DNA of 64,000 nt from Bythopirellula sp041737835 (GCA_041737835.1 JBGSQY010000049.1); one strand, 5' to 3'; counted from the stretch's first letter, positions 34,042 through 43,463 are shown. The notes: a model not told the origin generated them from the letters alone. Numbers and translations are program-made.

Positions 34042-34509
34042 CAGGAAGCTTCTCGCTCAATGTTGCTCCAGCTAGATTAGGATTCCCAGTATTACGAGAA
34101 GGCGCACCACAACGAGACTCAAAAATACAACCCAGATGGTTGAAGCGGCTCGTCATCCAAATTGCCAACGGGGAGGTGAGTTATGAGGTCGGTGTCGTCC
34201 ATGCTTTCGTCTTAATCAATCCACTACGCCACTACGCCGGTTCAGCCCTTTTCAGATACGTTCGCGTGTGCGATAATCTCTGATAAGATCGGAATTGACG
34301 ATGGACAGGAAACCTCTGGCCGTATTAAGATCCGTGCGCCCAAGGGCGTGAGGGTTCGTCCCCCTCCTCCTGCCTAACTTTTTATCCGCCCTGGTTGGCA
34401 TTCTTGGCAGCTGTGTCTACTCCCATTTCATGAATTCGTAGGCAAACGACGATTTCCGCACCGTTGATGCTGTTTTATATATACTTCCATTCTCGCCTCA
34501 CGGTTTGTC
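34042..34509. other. intergenic region at the right island edge
   Basis: No gene is seen in these 468 bases. It holds the right copy of the tRNA-Leu 3' repeat. The sequence before the repeat cannot be folded into a D arm or a proper anticodon arm, so this is a remnant and not a working tRNA. A TATATA-rich stretch near 34480 may be the promoter for glcD. Composition changes to G/C-rich after this point. Confidence 0.6.
34341..34370 (+). repeat. direct repeat (att-like), right copy; tRNA-Leu 3' remnant
   Basis: This stretch matches 19-48 at 29 of 30 positions, including an unbroken 18-base block (CAAGGGCGTGAGGGTTCG) and an 11-base C-rich block. Its 3' continuation (TGCC) does not match the acceptor end of the tRNA at 1-52. 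It marks the probable right boundary of the island, the original tRNA end displaced by integration. Confidence 0.75.
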
Positions 34510-35898
34510 ATGATTTCTCCTTCGCCGATTCTGATCGATCAACTAGCTCAGATCGTTGACGCGGAGAAGATATTGACTTCGCCGACCGACATCGCCCCCT
34601 ATGGCTTTGATGGCACAGCAGCTTTGCGGCAACGACCGGCTTGCGTGATCTTTCCACAAAGCACCGAGCAGATTGCCAAGTGCTTACAAGTAGCTTATCA
34701 AGCCCGCTTGCCGGTGGTGACCCGCGGCTCTGGTACGGGGCTAAGTGGTGGAAGCGTCCCGGTTGATGGGTGCATCGTGTTGTGTACGGTTGACCTGAAT
34801 CGGATTCTCGAACTCGACCAACAGAATCTGACCATGCGGTGCCAGCCGGGTGTCATCACCCAGACAATCGATCAAGAAGCCGCCAAAGTCGGACTGTTCT
34901 ATCCACCTGATCCGGGGTCACAGAAGATCTCGACGATCGGCGGGAATGTTGCTGAGAATTCCGGCGGATTGCGCGGATTGAAGTATGGCGTGACGCGCGA
35001 TTATGTGATGGGGCTCGAAGTCGTCACCGTCGACGGCGAAGTTTTATGGCTCGGCAACAAATGCGTCAAAGACGTCGCGGGATACAATCTGCGTGACTTA
35101 TTCATCGGGTCGGAAGGCACGCTGGGAATTGTTACCGAAGTCCTCCTGAAACTACTACCACGGCCCGAAGCTCGCCGTACGATTCTCGCGGGCTTTGCCA
35201 CTCCTGAAGCGGCTGCGGAAACCGTCTCGGAGATCATCGCCAATCGAATCGTCCCCTGCACGCTTGAGTTCCTCGATCAACAGACCATTCGTTGCGTCGA
35301 AAATTTCAGCAAAGTGGGATTACCGACAGATGTGGCGGCGTTGCTGCTCATGGAATCCGACGGCGCGGCAGTTGTGGTTGAACAAGAAATCCAGGCAATG
35401 TTGGAAATTGCCCGCAAGCGGGGCGCGATCGTCGTTCAAGAAGCCAAGAACGAAGCGGAAGCAGACAAACTGCGACTGGCACGGCGAAGTGCATTCTCAG
35501 CCTTGGCTCGGGTTCGCCCTACTACGATTTTGGAAGACGTGACCGTGCCTCGCAGCGAACTGGCGAAGATGATCTCTTTCATCAGCCAGACAGCTCAGAA
35601 GCACAACTTGCTGGTGGGAACATTCGGTCACATGGGCGATGGTAACTTGCATCCAACGTTTTTGACAGACGAGCGCGACGCGGACGAAATGCATCGGGTG
35701 GAACTTGCTCTGGAAGAGATTGTTGATCGAACGCTTGAACTGGGTGGCACGATTACGGGAGAGCACGGAGTTGGTTTGGCCAAAAAAGCCTTTTTGAAAA
35801 AGCAACTTGGGGATGCGAGCTATAATTTGCTCAAGAAGATCAAGCAAACACTTGATCCTCATGGCTTGCTCAATCCCGGCAAGATTTTTGACCTTTAA
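34510..35898 (+). CDS. glcD: Glycolate oxidase FAD subunit GlcD-like
   Basis: A 462-residue FAD-linked oxidase. The FAD-binding domain includes TRGSGTGLSGGSVPVDG near residue 75, and the C-terminal cap has GTFGHMGDGNLHP and GTITGEHGVGLAKK. It oxidises 2-hydroxy acids such as glycolate or lactate to 2-keto acids and hands electrons to an Fe-S partner. The next gene, 10 bases downstream, encodes GlcF. No GlcE gene is present between or after them, so this is a GlcDF pair. D-lactate as substrate cannot be excluded. It is the first gene after the island boundary. Confidence 0.9.
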   Translation: MISPSPILIDQLAQIVDAEKILTSPTDIAPYGFDGTAALRQRPACVIFPQSTEQIAKCLQVAYQARLPVVTRGSGTGLSGGSVPVDGCIVLCTVDLNRILELDQQNLTMRCQPGVITQTIDQEAAKVGLFYPPDPGSQKISTIGGNVAENSGGLRGLKYGVTRDYVMGLEVVTVDGEVLWLGNKCVKDVAGYNLRDLFIGSEGTLGIVTEVLLKLLPRPEARRTILAGFATPEAAAETVSEIIANRIVPCTLEFLDQQTIRCVENFSKVGLPTDVAALLLMESDGAAVVVEQEIQAMLEIARKRGAIVVQEAKNEAEADKLRLARRSAFSALARVRPTTILEDVTVPRSELAKMISFISQTAQKHNLLVGTFGHMGDGNLHPTFLTDERDADEMHRVELALEEIVDRTLELGGTITGEHGVGLAKKAFLKKQLGDASYNLLKKIKQTLDPHGLLNPGKIFDL

Positions 35899-35908
35899 CC
35901 GCTGAACG

Positions 35909-37222
35909 ATGACTAAAGCTGATTCCGAAAACTTGCTGGTCGCCCTGGACTATTCCGTGTTGCAGCAATGCATGCATTGCGGCATGTGTTTGCCCACGTG
36001 CCCGACGTATGACGAAACACGCCGCGAGCGAAATAGTCCCCGTGGCCGCATCGCTTTGATGCGCGACATTGCCGATGGGACTTTGCCGATTAGCCAAGAT
36101 TTCGCGGAAGAAATGTATTACTGTCTGGGCTGTCTTGCTTGTCAAACGGCTTGCCCAGCAGGGGTCAGTTATACGACCCTGTTTGAAACGGCTCGAGCGG
36201 AAGTGGAACGCCGCGAAATCCTCAGTTCGCCGAAGCGAAACTTCTATCGCTGGCTTGCCTTGGATTGCCTGTTTAAGCGGCCACGATTATTGCATCTCGT
36301 GGGACGGATGTTGTGGCTTTATCAACGTAGCGGCCTGCAAACGCTATTGCGTAAGCTAGGTGTCATGAAGTTGTTGCCGCGAAATTTGCGACGACTCGAA
36401 GCGCGAACACCGTCCATCAATGCACCTTTTGCCGCGGGCTGTATCGCGGAATGGGAACGACCGACCACTCCCCAGTATCGCGTCTTACTGCTGACGGGTT
36501 GCGTGCAAGATTTGCTTTATGCTGACGTGCATCGGGCAACTGTCGATGTGCTGCTTGCTAATAGTTGCGAAGTTTTCACACCACGAAATCAATCCTGCTG
36601 TGGTTCCTTGCATGCCCATAATGGCGATCTCGCCGGCGCGCAAGAGTTAGCCAAGCGAACGCTTGATCGTTTCGATCTGGATGGCATCAACGCGATTATC
36701 ACCAACGCTGGGGGCTGCGGCTCGCATCTAAAGCACTACAGCTCGCTGCTGGCGAGTGACGCCCAATATTTTGAGAAAGCCGCGCGCTGGGACTCGCTGG
36801 TCAAGGACATTCACGAATGGCTGGTTGAAATCGAATATCGCGTGCCGACCAAATCACCAACTCCAGGTGAAGTCTGCGTCACTTATGATGATTCCTGCCA
36901 CTTGTGCCATAGCCAAAAAGTTTTCAAGCAACCACGCGAAATCCTTAACTCCCTGCCGGGAGTCAAGTCAGTAGGTTTGCCAGAAGCCGATTGGTGCTGC
37001 GGCAGCGCGGGGATCTACAGCATTTCACAACCCGAGCAGGCGGAAAAATTGCTTCAGCGCAAGCTGGCACATATAGCAACGACCGGTGCCTCAGTCGTGG
37101 CCACCGGCAACCCAGGTTGTCAGTTGCAGCTGTCTCAAGGATTGGCAGCCGATCCAGCATTGGCCCATGTCAAAGTTGTCCATCCGGTGAACTTGTTGGC
37201 CGAGGCGTATGCTCGAGAGTGA
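35909..37222 (+). CDS. glcF: Glycolate oxidase iron-sulfur subunit GlcF-like
   Basis: A 437-residue protein with two 4Fe-4S motifs: C21/24/27/31 (CMHCGMCLPTCP) and C72/75/78/82 (CLGCLACQTACP). Two Cys-rich CCG-type domains follow (NQSCCGSLHAHNG; EADWCCGSAG), as in heterodisulfide-reductase-like electron-transfer subunits. It passes electrons from GlcD to the quinone pool and is co-transcribed with it. Full length. Confidence 0.92.
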   Translation: MTKADSENLLVALDYSVLQQCMHCGMCLPTCPTYDETRRERNSPRGRIALMRDIADGTLPISQDFAEEMYYCLGCLACQTACPAGVSYTTLFETARAEVERREILSSPKRNFYRWLALDCLFKRPRLLHLVGRMLWLYQRSGLQTLLRKLGVMKLLPRNLRRLEARTPSINAPFAAGCIAEWERPTTPQYRVLLLTGCVQDLLYADVHRATVDVLLANSCEVFTPRNQSCCGSLHAHNGDLAGAQELAKRTLDRFDLDGINAIITNAGGCGSHLKHYSSLLASDAQYFEKAARWDSLVKDIHEWLVEIEYRVPTKSPTPGEVCVTYDDSCHLCHSQKVFKQPREILNSLPGVKSVGLPEADWCCGSAGIYSISQPEQAEKLLQRKLAHIATTGASVVATGNPGCQLQLSQGLAADPALAHVKVVHPVNLLAEAYARE

Positions 37223-37264
37223 TTCCTACGACTCGATAATGGACCAAATCGGTGGGCCAGCATT

Positions 37265-38821
37265 CTAGTTGATCTGCGGCGCGAGATTCCCTTCAGTAAT
37301 TCCAGGCCACTTGTCGGTGCGAAATGGCGAAGCGGGCAGTCCCGCACGGTTTTCAAGATTGCAGACCGGATTGTTCGCCCACGCATAACGCACCGCCGCG
37401 GGTTTGGCCACGGCATCGCTCCAGACTTCGATTTGGTTATTGCCAATGATTTTGGCTTGAGCCGGCACAAACTTTTTGTCTTCGCCGGCAATCGTAAAGC
37501 CCATCAGCTCGTTCTTATCGAATGCCTTGAGCGCACCCTCGGCATGTTCGCCGGTTTCAAACGTTACGACGATCTTATTGCCCTCAACCTTCATCGATTT
37601 GTAACGTGGGCTCGTGTACGGCAACTTCATGCCGTAATCCTGAGCGAGTGCTATACGCGCCAGCCGTAAGGCAACGTCACGTTTGTCGCGGGGATGAATG
37701 TCATCGGCTTCGCCGATGTCGATGATAACGGCTTGGCCCGTGTTGGGGAGCTTATCGAGCGTGAGCGTTTGGGCTTCGCGGAGTTCGGCCCAATCGCTTT
37801 CGCCGGGCTCGGGAACTTCGCGGGTGAAGTCGGCAAGTTGTACCCAATAAAAGGGGAAGTCGCCGATCTGCCAATCCTTACGCCAGCTGGCGATCATGAA
37901 CGGAAAGAGTTCTTGGTACTGATGCGCGCGTCCCGCGTTGGTTTCTCCTTGGTACCAAATCGCGCCACGAATGCCGTAGCCGAGAATCGGTTTCAGCACG
38001 CCGTTGTAGATGTTCGCCGGACGATTTCGCGATTTCATTTCATCCGCCGGTTCCCATGGCGCGGGGCCTTGTTTGCCTCCTTCTTCCCACTTCTTGACTT
38101 GTGCTTGCCACTCGGCTTTTTTCTTTTGGTAATCATAAGTCTTCTCGAATTCGACCCAATAATCATGCAGAGGCTTAAAGCGTTCGTCGTCAGCCAGCAA
38201 ACTTCGCTCGATCCAGGCTTCGCAGGCCGAGCCGCCCCAGGAAACGTCGACCAAGCCCACCGGCACGTCGAGCGTTTCTTGCAGTTGCTTGCCAAAGTAA
38301 TAACCCACGCCCGAAAATTCTTTCACGCTTTGGGGGGAAGCCGTTTGCCACTCGCCCTGGAAATCTTTTTGCGGTTCTTGAGTTCCCACGTGTGGTACGG
38401 TGATTAAGCGGATGTTGGGATTGTCGGCGATCAATTGTTCGAGATCGCCGTCGTAGGCCAACTCCACGGACCATTCCATATTCGATTGGCCGGAGCAGAG
38501 CCATACTTCGCCCACCATGACGTCTGATATGGTGCGTGAATTCTTGCCAACGATTTTCAATTCATGCGGACCACCGGCTGGCAACTTCGCGAGCTTGACT
38601 TCCCAATTCCCCTTGTCGTCGGCCGTGGCGGAGTGTTTTTGATCAGCGATTGTGACCGTCACCTTCTCACCCGGTTCGGCCCAACCCCAGACGCGGTTTT
38701 CCAGGTCACGCTGCAGAACCATGTGATCGCCGATAATCGTCGGCAGCGAAACATCGGCGTGGGCAATTGGCAGAATGAACAAACAGCCGAGCAGCGAGAC
38801 AATCGCAATGAAGCAACGCAT
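37265..38821 (-). CDS. Secreted sialate O-acetylesterase-like SGNH hydrolase
   Basis: A 518-residue protein, start at 38821 giving a clean signal peptide (MRCFIAIVSLLGCLFILPIAHA); the frame runs to 38878. A beta domain (MVLQRDLENRVWGWAEPGEKVTV) precedes an SGNH esterase with nucleophile Ser in LCSGQSNMEWS, an Asn/Gly block IWYQGETNAGR, and Asp/His in DDIHPRDK. The family removes O-acetyl groups from sialic acids or plant-type glycans and is common in Planctomycetes. It lies convergent to glcF. Confidence 0.88.
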   Translation of the reverse strand: MRCFIAIVSLLGCLFILPIAHADVSLPTIIGDHMVLQRDLENRVWGWAEPGEKVTVTIADQKHSATADDKGNWEVKLAKLPAGGPHELKIVGKNSRTISDVMVGEVWLCSGQSNMEWSVELAYDGDLEQLIADNPNIRLITVPHVGTQEPQKDFQGEWQTASPQSVKEFSGVGYYFGKQLQETLDVPVGLVDVSWGGSACEAWIERSLLADDERFKPLHDYWVEFEKTYDYQKKKAEWQAQVKKWEEGGKQGPAPWEPADEMKSRNRPANIYNGVLKPILGYGIRGAIWYQGETNAGRAHQYQELFPFMIASWRKDWQIGDFPFYWVQLADFTREVPEPGESDWAELREAQTLTLDKLPNTGQAVIIDIGEADDIHPRDKRDVALRLARIALAQDYGMKLPYTSPRYKSMKVEGNKIVVTFETGEHAEGALKAFDKNELMGFTIAGEDKKFVPAQAKIIGNNQIEVWSDAVAKPAAVRYAWANNPVCNLENRAGLPASPFRTDKWPGITEGNLAPQIN

Positions 38822-38995
38822 GGAAGTTCCGCAAGGAGGACAAGGATTTGAAAAGCGGCGTACGCGCCCAACTCCCAAGAGGTTACTCCGATCCCCGTGT
38901 TGAGTAAAGTCTGCCGCCTCATCGAAACTTCACACTCATTTGCCATATTGCATTTAGTAAGGCTGCTTAAGCAATATCAGGGGGGAAGATCGAGC

Positions 38996-39841
38996 GTGCG
39001 TCTGTTATGTTTGAGCTTGCTGTTGCACATAACCACCGCAAGGGTCTTGCTGGCGGAGGACGCCATCGAGTTGCGCCACTATGTTGCCCCTGAGGCAACC
39101 CAGGCCGTGGCAGTTGATAGAGAACATTTCTATGCGATTGGCAATCAAGTGATTGGCAAATATGACAAGAACACTGGCAAGCTGGTGAACCGCTGGACGG
39201 CAAGCGAAAAACTGCCGCTCGTGCATCTGAATTCGGGCATCGTACTCAACAGTGAATTGATTTGTGCCCATTCCAATTTCCCGAGCTATCCCGAAGTAAG
39301 TTCGATTGAAATTTGGGATACGCAAAACCTTGAGCATGTGCGATCACACAGCTTAGGGATTTGTGAAGGATCGCTCACGTGGGTCGATTGGCATGACGAT
39401 GCTTGGTGGGCCGTGTTCGGGCATTACTCGGAGAAAGTGAACGACGACCCTCACGCCAAGGATGCCCGTTGGACGTCGTTGGTTAAGTTCGACCGTGAGT
39501 GGCGGCGGATGGCAGGTTGGGTTTTTCCTCAGGAAGTCGTCGCAAGATTTGAACCTCACAGTTGCTCAGGAGGTGCTTGGGCACGCAATGGTATGCTCTA
39601 CTGCACGGGCCACGACCGCGGCGAATTGTATGAGCTCGCCCTGCCCCACTCAGCTTCGACATTGCGTTTAGTGGAGACATGGCATGTGCCAATCACAGGC
39701 CAAGGTTTTGCTTGGGACACGACAGTTCACGGCAAATTCTTTGGAATTAACCGCCCGCTTGGTCAGGTGGTCGCCGTCCAACTTCCTTCTCTCACATCGG
39801 CAAATTTGCAAACGGCTCGTCGAACGGTCGACGCACCCTAG
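38996..39841 (+). CDS. Secreted protein of unknown function, beta-propeller-like
   Basis: About 281 residues from a GTG at 38996, chosen because GGGGGGAAG lies just upstream and the product then has a signal peptide (MRLLCLSLLLH...LLAED). The frame extends to a GTG at 38897. The mature part has repeated beta-strand units with short turns (VDREHFYAIGNQVIGKYDKNTGKLV; GMLYCTGHDRGELYELALP; GQGFAWDTTVHGKFFGI), like a WD/YVTN-type propeller. I do not recognise the family. It is divergent from the esterase gene, with about 170 bases between. Confidence 0.65.
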   Translation: MRLLCLSLLLHITTARVLLAEDAIELRHYVAPEATQAVAVDREHFYAIGNQVIGKYDKNTGKLVNRWTASEKLPLVHLNSGIVLNSELICAHSNFPSYPEVSSIEIWDTQNLEHVRSHSLGICEGSLTWVDWHDDAWWAVFGHYSEKVNDDPHAKDARWTSLVKFDREWRRMAGWVFPQEVVARFEPHSCSGGAWARNGMLYCTGHDRGELYELALPHSASTLRLVETWHVPITGQGFAWDTTVHGKFFGINRPLGQVVAVQLPSLTSANLQTARRTVDAP

Positions 39842-39944
39842 CCGCTCTCAATTCGCCAGCTTGATGAAGAAAGTGGCACGTGATTTGCAAATTCATCCTG
39901 ACGGAAACAGGTATTTTTAACGTGCTTTCTAGGGAGGAATAATT

Positions 39945-40133
39945 ATGGGCCTTATTACTTGGGCAATCATAGCGCTGATCGTCTCCGTCCTTGCTGGTGC
40001 AGCCGGGTTTACAGGTTTAGCCGCTGGCGCGGCGACGGTGGCACGGCTGTTGTTCGGCTTGTTCCTGGTCATCGCGATCATTCTATTCGTGATGGTGCTA
40101 TTGGGCGTCGGGGCGGTCGATGCGGTGACGTAG
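39945..40133 (+). CDS. DUF1328 (UPF0391) family small membrane protein
   Basis: A 62-residue protein with two transmembrane helices (TWAIIALIVSVLAGAAGF and LLFGLFLVIAIILFVMVLLG) joined by the Gly/Ala-rich TGLAAGAATVA turn characteristic of DUF1328. Length is normal for the family. A strong AGGGAGGAA ribosome-binding site precedes the ATG. The family is widespread and often stress-linked; function is unknown. Confidence 0.9.
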   Translation: MGLITWAIIALIVSVLAGAAGFTGLAAGAATVARLLFGLFLVIAIILFVMVLLGVGAVDAVT

Positions 40134-40258
40134 GGAGGAAAACTGTCGAAAACAGGGCTCTAAGCACTCCTCAAAATTTTCCGCTTGCCAACCTCCCGAT
40201 TCCTGGCAAGAATACAGGCATGTCAGCTTTCTACGGCAACTTTTGGTTTAGCACCACT

Positions 40259-40283
40259 CGCTACTTTTACTTTACAAGTAGCG
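40259..40283 (+). other. 8-bp hairpin in the gap after the DUF1328 gene
   Basis: CGCTACTT pairs with AAGTAGCG around a 9-base loop. It sits in the 309-base gap 40134-40442, between the DUF1328 stop and the intrinsic terminator at 40335. It could be a 3' UTR structure or part of a small RNA; no open reading frame of note is present. Confidence 0.4.
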
Positions 40284-40334
40284 GGCCCGGAGGACGTGCG
40301 TAGCAGCTGAACATAAGCAGGCTTACGAAACACA

Positions 40335-40368
40335 AACCCCGAGCACCGCAAGGTTCTCGGGGTTTTTT
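40335..40368 (+). terminator. Intrinsic (Rho-independent) terminator
   Basis: The stem CCCCGAG (40337-40343) pairs with CTCGGGG (40356-40362) over a 12-base loop and runs straight into TTTTTT. It ends the DUF1328 transcript, or a small RNA from the gap, before the DAHP synthase gene. Confidence 0.85.
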
Positions 40369-40442
40369 CGTTTTTGGGTGGGTTAGTTCCGACTATCAAT
40401 TCATAACAGCAAAGACAAATCACACACTATTCTGGAGCAAAA

Positions 40443-41474
40443 ATGATCATCGTCATGAAACGCGGCACATCACAATCCGATATCGACAACGCCGTGGCCC
40501 ACGTCGAGGCCCTTGGCTTGAAACCCGTGGTGATTCAAGGGACCGAACGAACCGTCATCGCGGCGGTGGGCGAAGAACGCGTCGCGGGGATTAGCTCGCT
40601 GGAAAGTTGCCCCGGCGTGGACGAAGTCTTGCCGATTCTGGCCCCCTACAAGTTAGCGAGCCGTGAGCTCAAGCCAGAAAGCTCGACAATCGTCGCCGGC
40701 AGCTTGTCGGTTGGCAACGGTTCGATTGGCGTGATCGCGGGACCTTGCTCGGTCGAAACCGAAGAGCAAATCCTGGCGTGTGCCCATGCCGTCAAAGCTG
40801 CTGGGGCTTCGGCCTTGCGTGGCGGGGCATTCAAGCCGCGGACCAGTCCTTACAGCTTCCAAGGGCTTAAAGAGGAAGGACTCAAACTGTTGGCCGAAGC
40901 TCGTGAACAAACCGGACTGGCAATTGTCACCGAAGTGGTTTCGCCGGACGACGTCGACTTGGTGAGCGAATACAGCGACGTCCTGCAAATTGGTGCTCGC
41001 AACATGCAGAACTACCGCTTGCTCGAGGCCGTTGGCAAATCGCACCGCGCGGCCCTGCTCAAGCGTGGTCCGAGCGCGACGATTGACGAATTTTTGCTAG
41101 CCGCCGAATACATCCTCGATGGCGGCAATCAGAATGTGATGCTCTGCGAACGCGGCATCCGCACCTTCGAGAGCCACACACGCTTCACTCTACCACTGGC
41201 CACGGTGCCCTACGTGCAGCAACGTACCCACTTGCCGATTGTAATCGACCCCAGCCACGGCACCGGCCATACGAGTTTGGTTCCCGCGATGGCCAAAGCC
41301 GCGATCGCCGCGGGGGCCGACGGCTTAATCGTCGAAGTGCATCCCAATCCCGACAAGGCGATGAGCGATGGCTACCAATCGCTGAATTTTGCCCAATTCG
41401 AGGAGATGATGGCCGGTTGCCGCCGAATTGCCGACGCCGTGGATCGCACGCTGGGCGCGGCGGTGGCGGTGTAA
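40443..41474 (+). CDS. 3-deoxy-7-phosphoheptulonate (DAHP) synthase, AroA(Q)-type with ferredoxin-like domain
   Basis: A 343-residue enzyme making DAHP from PEP and erythrose-4-phosphate, the first step of the shikimate pathway. The first about 70 residues (MIIVMKRGTSQSDIDNAV) form the ferredoxin-like regulatory domain seen in Thermotoga-type enzymes. The barrel has IAGPCSVETEEQ, RGGAFKPRTSPYSFQG, QIGARNMQNY, LLKRGPSATIDEFLLAAEYI, LCERGIRTFE and IDPSHGTGH. It is a single gene with its own upstream terminator. Its stop at 41474 abuts the stop of the converging gene at 41475 with no gap. Confidence 0.95.
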   Translation: MIIVMKRGTSQSDIDNAVAHVEALGLKPVVIQGTERTVIAAVGEERVAGISSLESCPGVDEVLPILAPYKLASRELKPESSTIVAGSLSVGNGSIGVIAGPCSVETEEQILACAHAVKAAGASALRGGAFKPRTSPYSFQGLKEEGLKLLAEAREQTGLAIVTEVVSPDDVDLVSEYSDVLQIGARNMQNYRLLEAVGKSHRAALLKRGPSATIDEFLLAAEYILDGGNQNVMLCERGIRTFESHTRFTLPLATVPYVQQRTHLPIVIDPSHGTGHTSLVPAMAKAAIAAGADGLIVEVHPNPDKAMSDGYQSLNFAQFEEMMAGCRRIADAVDRTLGAAVAV

Positions 41475-43373
41475 TTATCGACTTGCACTCGCCGGTGCGC
41501 GCACGTACGTAAGCTTGTTCACGCGGTCGTCGATGACGGTCGCGTGGTCGGCGTTGCCCCGCCATGCGCCTGCAGGATAGATGTCGAGCCGTGGTTCCGT
41601 TTGAAGTCTGGCTAGCGACGTGATTTGAATCCCTCCGCCGGGGGCGGCGCGCCAACCGAGGCCGAGTGGTTCGAGCACTGTGTCGAGTGCTTGATGCCAC
41701 GGTTCATTAGCAACACGGCACGTTACGAGCGAATCGGGCCAGATTTTAACCGTCGCGAGAGCGGGCCAATCGACAAAGATCGGCAGTCCCGCCTCGCCTT
41801 GCCAGTGGTGAAACACTTCGGCGAGCGGAGTGTCGTGCGAGAACGTAAAGGTTGTGGGTGCGTTCAAGCGGTCGGCAATCCCCACGCCATACGGCTTGGC
41901 GGAAAGCAGACGCTTGGGATAGCGACTGCGGAGCGGCAGGCCTTTGGCTAAGCGAATCCGTTCCAGGAAAAAGAGGACTTCATACTGCACGGCCTGAGTC
42001 TGTTCGATGCCAAGTGAATCGCCCGAAACAGTCAGTTTGCCGTCACCGCCATTCTTTTGCCAGGACTCGGGGGCGACGAGCGCTTGAATCCAATCAGCGA
42101 ATTGCTGGGCCGTCGTGTCGCTGCCGAGCAAATCGTCGATGGGGTAATTGACACTGCGAACCTTAGCGGCATCCTGGCGCACGATCACAATCTGGGGGCC
42201 ATCGGTCACAACTTCCAGATGCAAGGGATCCAAGACGGATTTCAGCGCGTCGGCCAAAGTGGTTTCTGTGATGTTGAGCGAAACAGGTTTGCCGGGAGTT
42301 GTCCCCGCCATCATGAGTTGCTCGGGGGTGACGCTCACTGGCACACCGGAGAGTTGCCCCATGAACGTGATAAAACTCAGGAGAGGCATGTCCTGAACAG
42401 TCACGGCCGGAAGACTGCGTTCCAACTGAACCGCGGCCGATCGCCGCCCACTTTCGCCACCCTGTTTGGGGTTAAGCTGGACCGCAGTACTCACAACGAC
42501 AGGAAGCGGTTCTTCTTGCGGTTCGTTTTCACCCGGCTCTGCTTGATCTTCTCCAGCATCGGCAGGAAGATCCCCCTGCCCTGCCTCGCTCACGGCGTTG
42601 AGATTGAGTTGTTCGGGATCGAGGGCCAAAGGGTCGAATTTCCGCGCGACTCGGGGTTCATCGACGATGCCAATCACCAATTTTTTTTGCGGCTCTTGCT
42701 CCGCTTCCGTGGGAGTGACGGCTGGCTCGGTCGAGATACTTTCTTGAGGAGGTAATTTCACTTCGCCCGTGAGCGGTGGATCTACGTCCGTGGCTTCAAC
42801 GTCGAACGGGTTCTCTTCAACCGACGGTTCCTTTGCAGTCTTAGTAGAAACAGCTTCTTTTTTGGGAGTGTCAGCAGCGTCAGGCGTTTTGGCTGCTTCG
42901 GGTTCTGGCTTAGTGGGCTCAATCTCGGTGACAGGAGTTGTCGTTGCAGGAGCTACTGTTTGTGGTGCAGCAACGGCGATGTCCGAGGTTTCTCCGGGTC
43001 GCAATACCAAGAACATGCCGGTGATTGTGGCACCAACGACAAAGCTCGCCGCGGCCCACAGAATGAATTTGGTGCTTGATGTCGCGCCCGACTCCAACAC
43101 GCTCGTGATCTCGGCGGGCGATTCGACTTCTGCCGTTGGTTCCGCAGCAGGTGTTTCGAATTCTTCTTCAAACACAGATTCGCTGAGTGCAGGTGCCGTC
43201 GTGGCAACAACAGGCGTTGGTGCGGGTGCTGGCTTGGGAGCTGGCGGTGTGATCTCGACCATGCTGTTGCACTTCGGGCAACCGACGATCTGGCTGATGA
43301 GCGCAGTATTGCGAACTGACAGGCTAGCCTGACAGGTCAAACAAGTCACCTTGAAAAGTTCCGTGCTCGCCAT
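41475..43373 (-). CDS. Planctomycete membrane protein with zinc-ribbon-like N terminus and secretin-type short domains
   Basis: A 632-residue protein. Cys pairs CLTC and CPKC near the start suggest a small zinc ribbon in the cytoplasm. A Pro/Ala-rich linker, one membrane segment (ILWAAASFVVGATITGMFLVL, about 107-128) and a long acidic Pro/Thr-rich spacer follow. The C-terminal about 300 residues have two regions like the secretin/TonB short (STN) domain (ITETTLADALKSVLDPLHLEVV; HDTPLAEVFHHWQGEAGLPIFVDW). No secretin pore domain is present. The neighbour at 43464-44972 has the same kind of C-terminal module, so the two probably work together. Function is unknown. Confidence 0.65.
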   Translation of the reverse strand: MASTELFKVTCLTCQASLSVRNTALISQIVGCPKCNSMVEITPPAPKPAPAPTPVVATTAPALSESVFEEEFETPAAEPTAEVESPAEITSVLESGATSSTKFILWAAASFVVGATITGMFLVLRPGETSDIAVAAPQTVAPATTTPVTEIEPTKPEPEAAKTPDAADTPKKEAVSTKTAKEPSVEENPFDVEATDVDPPLTGEVKLPPQESISTEPAVTPTEAEQEPQKKLVIGIVDEPRVARKFDPLALDPEQLNLNAVSEAGQGDLPADAGEDQAEPGENEPQEEPLPVVVSTAVQLNPKQGGESGRRSAAVQLERSLPAVTVQDMPLLSFITFMGQLSGVPVSVTPEQLMMAGTTPGKPVSLNITETTLADALKSVLDPLHLEVVTDGPQIVIVRQDAAKVRSVNYPIDDLLGSDTTAQQFADWIQALVAPESWQKNGGDGKLTVSGDSLGIEQTQAVQYEVLFFLERIRLAKGLPLRSRYPKRLLSAKPYGVGIADRLNAPTTFTFSHDTPLAEVFHHWQGEAGLPIFVDWPALATVKIWPDSLVTCRVANEPWHQALDTVLEPLGLGWRAAPGGGIQITSLARLQTEPRLDIYPAGAWRGNADHATVIDDRVNKLTYVRAPASASR

Positions 43374-43463
43374 GAGAAGGCAGGTGAGTAAGTCTGGGGT
43401 GAGCTGGTGAGTAAGTTAGTAGATGCTGTTCCGGCGTCTGGCTCACCAACTCCAGTATATCGA

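Noticed and set aside
34300..34374. Second intact tRNA-Leu gene
   Set aside because: Only the T arm and part of the variable arm fold; the acceptor 5' strand, D arm and a proper anticodon arm are missing.
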